A stretch of DNA of 40,415 nucleotides from positions 1 to 40,415 of IMG/VR virus record IMGVR_UViG_3300031857_000467. The stretch is one strand, 5' to 3'. The notes beneath the pieces are model-generated. The model had not been told where the DNA came from, did not search any database, and saw only the letters and a list, made by a program, of their open reading frames with translations. The position numbers were made by a program, and so were the translations under genes. Source of the stretch: a virus. Every line of letters begins with the position of its first letter. The stretch's first letter is position 1. Positions 38,499 through 40,415 of this stretch are shown here, one piece after another.

Positions 38499-38546
38499 AT
38501 TTTAAAAAATTCCCAAGGTACCATGTCAAACGTTGGACATTACAAT
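38499..38546. promoter_or_regulatory. Divergent promoters sharing a TGTC-N8-GACA operator
   Basis: The palindrome TGTCAAACGTTGGACA is at 38524-38539. Leftward, its edge forms a perfect -35 TTGACA (38524-38529), with TTTAAA (38501-38506) 17 bases on, or TAAAAT 19 bases on. Rightward, TACAAT (38541-38546) follows the palindrome as a -10, but I see no good -35. A bound repressor would block both directions. Confidence 0.6.
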
Positions 38547-38555
38547 ATAAAAAAA

Positions 38556-38580
38556 TGCCCCAACCTTGCGAGCCGGGGCA
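38556..38580 (-). terminator. Leftward-facing intrinsic terminator
   Basis: TGCCCC and GGGGCA pair around a 13-base loop. On the leftward strand the hairpin is followed by a run of seven T. It faces away from the terminase genes, so it would stop antisense transcripts coming from that operon before the leftward promoter. On the + strand it forms a hairpin in the terminase leader. Confidence 0.65.
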
Positions 38581-38613
38581 AAAGATGGCAACTGAAACCA
38601 TCAAGGAGAAGCA

Positions 38614-39273
38614 ATGACTTGCGCCATCACCGAAAAGAAGTGTACACTAACACCAACGAGGCAACAAGTACGACGCCAGTACTACCCCTACGCAATGCTA
38701 GAACATTTGATTAACGGCGAGTTTCATCCAGAGGTGGTCGACGCCACTGCGGAAATCCTGTCTTTTGAAAAGGCAGAGCCAGCCACGACCATTGACGCCA
38801 AAGTCAAAACCGCTGAGTGGCTGAAGAATTTAGAGCTTGAGGACGAAGAGATCGAGTCCAAGGCAGAACAAGAATCTGCCCGTAAGTCTTTTGCAAGTCT
38901 CGTGACAGGCCAGCCTGTGGGGAATACGCAACAAGCGCTAGCTAACTTAAAGACTCCTGCTGCAGTGCAGCATTTGGTTGGGATGCTTACTGCCTACGAT
39001 TGGGCGTTTGTCGAGCAAGCCAAGGAGCTACGGGGTTTTGCTGTGGCTAAAATATTAGATGAAGTCGAACATCCAGACGCCAGAATCCGGCTCAAGGCGC
39101 TAGACATGTTGGGCAAGGTCACGGAAGTAGCGCTGTTCACCGAACGGATTGAGGTCAAGAAAACCCAGATGTCGGACATAGAGCTAGAGACGCGTATTAA
39201 AGAGAAGCTCAACAGGTTCATGGGTGTGATCGACGTTGTAGACGTGACCGAAGAAAAGACCGATGAAGCCTGA
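38614..39273 (+). CDS. terS: Probable terminase small subunit
   Basis: The 219-residue protein lies just upstream of the large terminase and overlaps it by 11 bases, the usual place for the DNA-recognition subunit. It is helical. Residues about 125-195 (FVEQAKELRGFAVAKILDEV, then RLKALDMLGKVTEVALFTER) form a helical core that could assemble the ring, and the C-terminus (SDIELETRIKEKLNRF) is acidic and helical, as expected for the part that contacts the motor. A typical N-terminal helix-turn-helix is not clear. AAGGAG lies 5 bases before the ATG. The call rests on position and helical layout more than on a definite family match. Confidence 0.7.
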   Translation: MTCAITEKKCTLTPTRQQVRRQYYPYAMLEHLINGEFHPEVVDATAEILSFEKAEPATTIDAKVKTAEWLKNLELEDEEIESKAEQESARKSFASLVTGQPVGNTQQALANLKTPAAVQHLVGMLTAYDWAFVEQAKELRGFAVAKILDEVEHPDARIRLKALDMLGKVTEVALFTERIEVKKTQMSDIELETRIKEKLNRFMGVIDVVDVTEEKTDEA

Positions 39274-40415
39274 AAACTTCACCACCCTGAGTAAGTTGGA
39301 GCTTGAAGCCATGGCCAAGGTGCTGCCGCACATGAGCGTCAAAGAAAAGATGGAGTTGTTTGAAGACTTAGAGCTTCGGGAGTCCCGCGCCAAACTGCAG
39401 GCGGCCAAAACAAACATGCTGGGGTTTGCCCAAGCGGTGTATCCGGGCTTTAAGATTGGCCCACACCACAAGAAGCTGGCTAAAATTTTCACGGACGTGG
39501 TTGAGGGCAGGAAAAAGCGCGTGATTATCAACATTGCGCCTCGTATGGGCAAGTCTGAGTTCAGCTCTTACCTGTTCCCCGCGTACTTTCTGGGCAAATA
39601 CCCCCACAAGAAGATCATCATGGGCACGCACACTGCGGGTCTGTCTGAAGATTTCGGGCGGCGCATACGTAACTTGATCGATTCTGATGAATACAGAGAA
39701 GTTTTCCCCCAGACAATGGTGGCAGATGACCAAAAAGCTGCCGGTAAGTGGTCTACAAGCGCTGGCGGTCAGTACTACGCTGCTGGTGTCGGGGGCGCTC
39801 TTGCTGGTCGTGGTGCTGATTTGTTCGTTATTGACGATCCTCACTCGGAACAGGACGTAAAGTCCAACAGTAGACTTGCGTTTGATACAGCTTGGTCTTG
39901 GTTCCAGACCGGCCCACTGCAGCGTTTGATGCCGGGCGGTGGGATTATCATTGTGATGACCCGTTGGTCTCTGTTAGACCTGACTGGGCGCCTAATTGAC
40001 TACCAAACCAAGAACCCAGAGGCTATTCCATGGGAGATTGTGGAGTTGCCGGCCATTTTGAACGACGGGGACGAGGACGAGAAGTCCCTGTGGCCAGAGC
40101 AGTGGTCACTTGAGGCGCTGAAATCGACAAAAGCATCTATTGACCCACGGTATTGGAACGCGCAGTACATGCAGCAGCCCACATCCGAGAACTCGGCCAT
40201 CGTCTCACGCAAAATGTGGCGTATTTGGGAGCATGACGACCCGCCCAAGTGCGAGTACATCATCCAGTCATGGGATACGGCGTTTGAGACCAAGAACAAC
40301 TCCGACTATTCCGCGTGTACAACGTGGGGCATCTTCTACAACGAGGAAGAAAATGACTCCCCCCAGCTTATCCTTCTGGATGCGTTTAAAGATCGCATGG
40401 CTTTCCCTGAACTTA
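39263..40415 (+). CDS. terL: Terminase large subunit, N-terminal part
   Basis: The gene runs off the window end; 384 codons are present. The ATPase half shows Walker A in NIAPRMGKSEFSS (Lys97), a KIIMGTHTAGLSEDFGRRIR segment, Walker B LFVIDDPHSEQD (Asp191, Asp192) and a coupling motif region with MTRWSLLDLTGRL. The nuclease half begins with IIQSWDTAFETKNNSDYSAC (Asp338), the first metal-binding Asp of the RNase H-like headful nuclease. This is the motor that pumps DNA into the prohead and cuts the concatemer. The start overlaps the small subunit gene by 11 bases. The last third of the nuclease domain lies outside the window. Confidence 0.95.
   Translation, partial: MKPENFTTLSKLELEAMAKVLPHMSVKEKMELFEDLELRESRAKLQAAKTNMLGFAQAVYPGFKIGPHHKKLAKIFTDVVEGRKKRVIINIAPRMGKSEFSSYLFPAYFLGKYPHKKIIMGTHTAGLSEDFGRRIRNLIDSDEYREVFPQTMVADDQKAAGKWSTSAGGQYYAAGVGGALAGRGADLFVIDDPHSEQDVKSNSRLAFDTAWSWFQTGPLQRLMPGGGIIIVMTRWSLLDLTGRLIDYQTKNPEAIPWEIVELPAILNDGDEDEKSLWPEQWSLEALKSTKASIDPRYWNAQYMQQPTSENSAIVSRKMWRIWEHDDPPKCEYIIQSWDTAFETKNNSDYSACTTWGIFYNEEENDSPQLILLDAFKDRMAFPEL

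Larger units (their letters stand above)
38261..38613. other. Divergent control region between leftward block and terminase operon
   Basis: These 353 bases hold no credible gene. From left to right they contain a GGGGAAACCTTTCCCC palindrome (38280), G/C-rich runs with a four-run G-quadruplex pattern on the leftward strand (38379-38400), AT-rich runs (38494-38510), a TGTC-N8-GACA operator (38524-38539) with promoter elements on both sides, and a hairpin (38556-38580). It is the likely master switch region. Confidence 0.7.

Overview
The window is a piece of a tailed-phage genome (Caudoviricetes), not bacterial chromosome. It opens inside a GH24-type lysozyme, runs through a late block of virion genes on the + strand, then through a long leftward (- strand) block of replication, recombination and accessory genes. 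It ends inside the large terminase on the + strand. Portal, capsid and the rest of the late genes presumably lie outside the window, between the terminase and the lysozyme. The giant multi-domain ejection-type protein, the P22 gp10-like tail protein and the absence of any tail tube, sheath or tape-measure gene favour a short-tailed (podovirus-like) virion; this is inference. A small protein at 27608-27943 resembles proteins common in phages and prophages of Burkholderiales, which hints at a freshwater betaproteobacterial host. That hint is weak. No tRNA, integrase, insertion sequence or CRISPR array was seen.

Layout. (1) 1-17534, + strand: lysozyme end, tail/nozzle-like protein, C1q/TNF-like fibre protein, three low-complexity virion proteins, and a 2924-residue polyvalent protein with an HExxH metalloprotease motif and an LPD38-like tail. 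(2) 17535-17656: two hairpins between convergent transcription units. (3) 17657-31162, - strand: AEP primase-helicase, HTH protein, Cys4 protein with an acidic tail (SSB-like), SNF2-type helicase, HNH, PD-(D/E)XK Fe-S nuclease, SprT-like zincin, family A DNA polymerase with 3'-5' exonuclease preceded by a 27-residue zinc-ribbon peptide, VRR-NUC nuclease, glycosyltransferase and small proteins. (4) 31295-38260, - strand: a class II glutamine amidotransferase next to an amidoligase with a zinc-binding insert, then many small coupled genes. (5) 38261-38613: a divergent control region. (6) 38614-40415, + strand: terminase small and large subunits.

Control. Genes in the leftward block are packed with ATGA or TAATG overlaps and strong AAGGAG-type ribosome sites, so they form translationally coupled operons. 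Three kinds of dispersed site stand out. Three copies of a TGTC-N8-GACA palindrome sit on promoter-like sequences at 22439, 31189 and 38524. Seven copies of GGGGAAA-NN-TTTCCCC lie between 30870 and 38295, six between genes and one inside a gene. Nine exact copies of the 9-mer TCAATAATC, in both orientations and in several reading frames, fall within 36471-37925 around an AT-rich gap that is the best origin candidate. The amidoligase/amidotransferase pair and these site families are the least explained parts of the window.
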